Positions 5,201 through 6,131 of a stretch of 6,131 nt of DNA are shown one piece after another. The stretch's first letter is position 1; the number at the start of each line of letters is the position of its first letter. The position numbers and the translations under genes are program-made. Under the pieces are notes generated by a model, which saw only the letters and a program-made list of their open reading frames with translations, was not told the DNA's origin and did no database searches. Source of the DNA: Campylobacteraceae bacterium (lineage in GTDB: Bacteria > Campylobacterota > Campylobacteria > Campylobacterales > Sulfurovaceae); NCBI GenBank assembly GCA_026986085.1, contig JALSPE010000177.1:1-6131 (forward strand). Direction: 5' to 3'.

Positions 5201-6046
5201 ATGAAAAACAAAACTATAAAAGAGCATCAAAAAATTGTAGATAGTGCTTTATACTATATTTACCGATATATTGACACAGATATAAACATAGATACCCTAT
5301 GTCAAGATTTAAATATAAGCCGTTATCACTTTCAAAGAGTATTCAAAGCCATTATGGGTGTAAACATATATGAGTATATCAAATCTATCAGACTCCAAAA
5401 AAGTGCTAGTTTACTGCTAACAAACAAGGGTGCAACTATTAGCGAAATTGCTCAAATGTGTGGATATAGCTCTCAAAGCTCATTTATAAGAGCCTTTAAA
5501 GCCAAATTCAACACCACCCCAAAACTCTGGAGAGGTGGAGAGTATAAAAGTTATGCAAAAGCTAATCTAAAAGATTTAAAAACTTTTGAGCATATTGAGC
5601 CAAAAATTCTAAAAACAACCCCAATAGAGGCTCATTATATAAGGCATAAAGGATATACAAAAGAGGTAAAACTAATTTGGCAAAAACTGCAAAGCTGGGT
5701 TTATCACCAAGATATAAAAGAGTATAGATATATTGCCCTATACCATGATAACCCCATAGTAACACCACTTAGCGAGTGTGGATATATTGCAGCTGTGGAG
5801 ATTGTAGATGGCATTGCAACAAAAGATGACTTATCAACATTTATAATACCATCAAGCGTGTGTGCAACATTTGAGATAGAGGGAGCTTATGGAGATATTT
5901 TAAAGCTTATAGAGTGGGTTTATAACAATTGGCTACCAAATAGTGGCTTCGAGGCAACAACTTTACCATCTTATACAATATTTAAACAAAACCACTTTTT
6001 AGATAATAGCCACTTTGTTGCGACATATTATCTGCCAATAAGATAG
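5201..6046 (+). CDS. AraC-family transcriptional regulator with C-terminal GyrI-like ligand domain
   Basis: A 281-residue regulator of the Rob/SbmC-like layout: DNA-binding domain first, effector domain second. Seen: two helix-turn-helix units at about 10-112, with INIDTLCQDLNISRYHFQRVFKAIMGVNIYEYI (28-60 overall) and ATISEIAQMCGYSSQSSFIRAFKAKFNTTP (78-107 overall), the latter matching the AraC signature around GYSSQSSFIRAFK. The C-terminal part (about 130-281) reads as a GyrI-like small-molecule domain, with VTPLSECGYIAAVEI (187-201), ATFEIEGAY (222-230) and the final FVATYYLPI (272-280). Known for the family: these domains bind small hydrophobic ligands and tune a promoter. The ATG at 5201 lacks a ribosome binding site but sits at the expected transcription start; the next Met (52) would destroy the first helix-turn-helix. 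The divergent aminotransferase is the obvious candidate target, along with itself. Ligand unknown. Confidence 0.93.
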   Translation: MKNKTIKEHQKIVDSALYYIYRYIDTDINIDTLCQDLNISRYHFQRVFKAIMGVNIYEYIKSIRLQKSASLLLTNKGATISEIAQMCGYSSQSSFIRAFKAKFNTTPKLWRGGEYKSYAKANLKDLKTFEHIEPKILKTTPIEAHYIRHKGYTKEVKLIWQKLQSWVYHQDIKEYRYIALYHDNPIVTPLSECGYIAAVEIVDGIATKDDLSTFIIPSSVCATFEIEGAYGDILKLIEWVYNNWLPNSGFEATTLPSYTIFKQNHFLDNSHFVATYYLPIR

Positions 6047-6057
6047 AGAAAAAGTGT

Positions 6058-6131
6058 TTAATTGAGAGTTTGAGACTTTAGCCGACTAAAACTTTGAGGG
6101 GTTATACCTATCATCGATGCAAGTTGATAAT
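6058..6131 (-). CDS. Crp/Fnr-family transcriptional regulator, C-terminal fragment (5' part beyond right edge)
   Basis: The last 23 codons of a gene entering from the right edge, ending at TAA (6058-6060). The residues read YQLASMIGITPQSFSRLK followed by SQTLN. The LASMIGITPQSFSRL segment is the helix-turn-helix recognition region of the Crp/Fnr winged-helix domain (compare ELA..LGIT.ESLSR in Fnr-like proteins), and such proteins end shortly after it. The sensor domain lies outside the window, so whether it senses oxygen, nitric oxide, redox state or cAMP cannot be told. It is convergent with the AraC-type gene, with only 11 bases between the two stops and no terminator visible between them. 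Confidence 0.8.
   Translation of the reverse strand, partial: YQLASMIGITPQSFSRLKSQTLN

Noticed and set aside
5562..5768. Minus-strand 68-codon open frame with hydrophobic residues
   Set aside because: It lies opposite the GyrI-like domain coding region; its hydrophobic look comes from reverse reading of A/T-rich codons.
1..6131. Defence island, toxin-antitoxin or mobile system
   Set aside because: All complete genes are metabolic, redox, nucleoid or regulatory; no nuclease, toxin, transposase or phage-like protein is seen, and base composition looks even throughout.

Overview
This is an ordinary chromosomal stretch of a low-GC bacterium. Gene content, protein style (lysine-, isoleucine- and glutamate-rich, A/T-ending codons) and promoters that show a clear TATAAT box but no obvious -35 box suggest a Campylobacterota (epsilonproteobacterial) genome, perhaps of the Sulfurimonas/Sulfurovum/Arcobacter kind. 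That placement is inference. I see no phage, insertion sequence, CRISPR array, tRNA or rRNA.

Layout. Positions 1-637 (minus): a LOG-family Rossmann-fold nucleotide-binding protein with a TTG start, cut off by the left edge. Positions 638-1071: a 434-base gene-free gap holding two 45-base direct repeats (44/45 identical), each led by an 18-base palindrome. A third, related palindrome lies between them in the opposite orientation with compensatory changes in both arms. Positions 1072-2079 (minus): a GAPDH with a TTG start and a cofactor loop that lacks the usual NAD-selecting aspartate. Divergent from it, at 2221-2598 (plus), is a thioredoxin-like [2Fe-2S] ferredoxin followed by a 9-bp stem-loop. 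Positions 2692-3895 (plus): a compact three-gene run of panD, a YbaB/EbfC nucleoid-associated protein and a small ankyrin-repeat protein (GTG start, no gap after the ybaB-like stop). Positions 3992-5104 (minus): a fold-type I PLP aminotransferase, divergent from an AraC-type regulator with a GyrI-like ligand domain at 5201-6046 (plus). The regulator's TATAAT box ends six bases before its ATG, so its mRNA is probably leaderless. Positions 6058-6131 (minus): the last 23 codons of a Crp/Fnr-family regulator, 11 bases from the stop of the AraC-type gene.

How the parts relate. GAPDH serves central carbon metabolism, PanD makes beta-alanine for pantothenate and CoA, and the ferredoxin is an electron carrier of unknown partner. 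The aminotransferase and AraC-type gene form a divergent pair that may be regulator and target. No dedicated new multi-gene system is evident. The most unusual signals are the palindromic repeat cluster between the LOG gene and GAPDH, the GAPDH cofactor loop, and the leaderless regulator.
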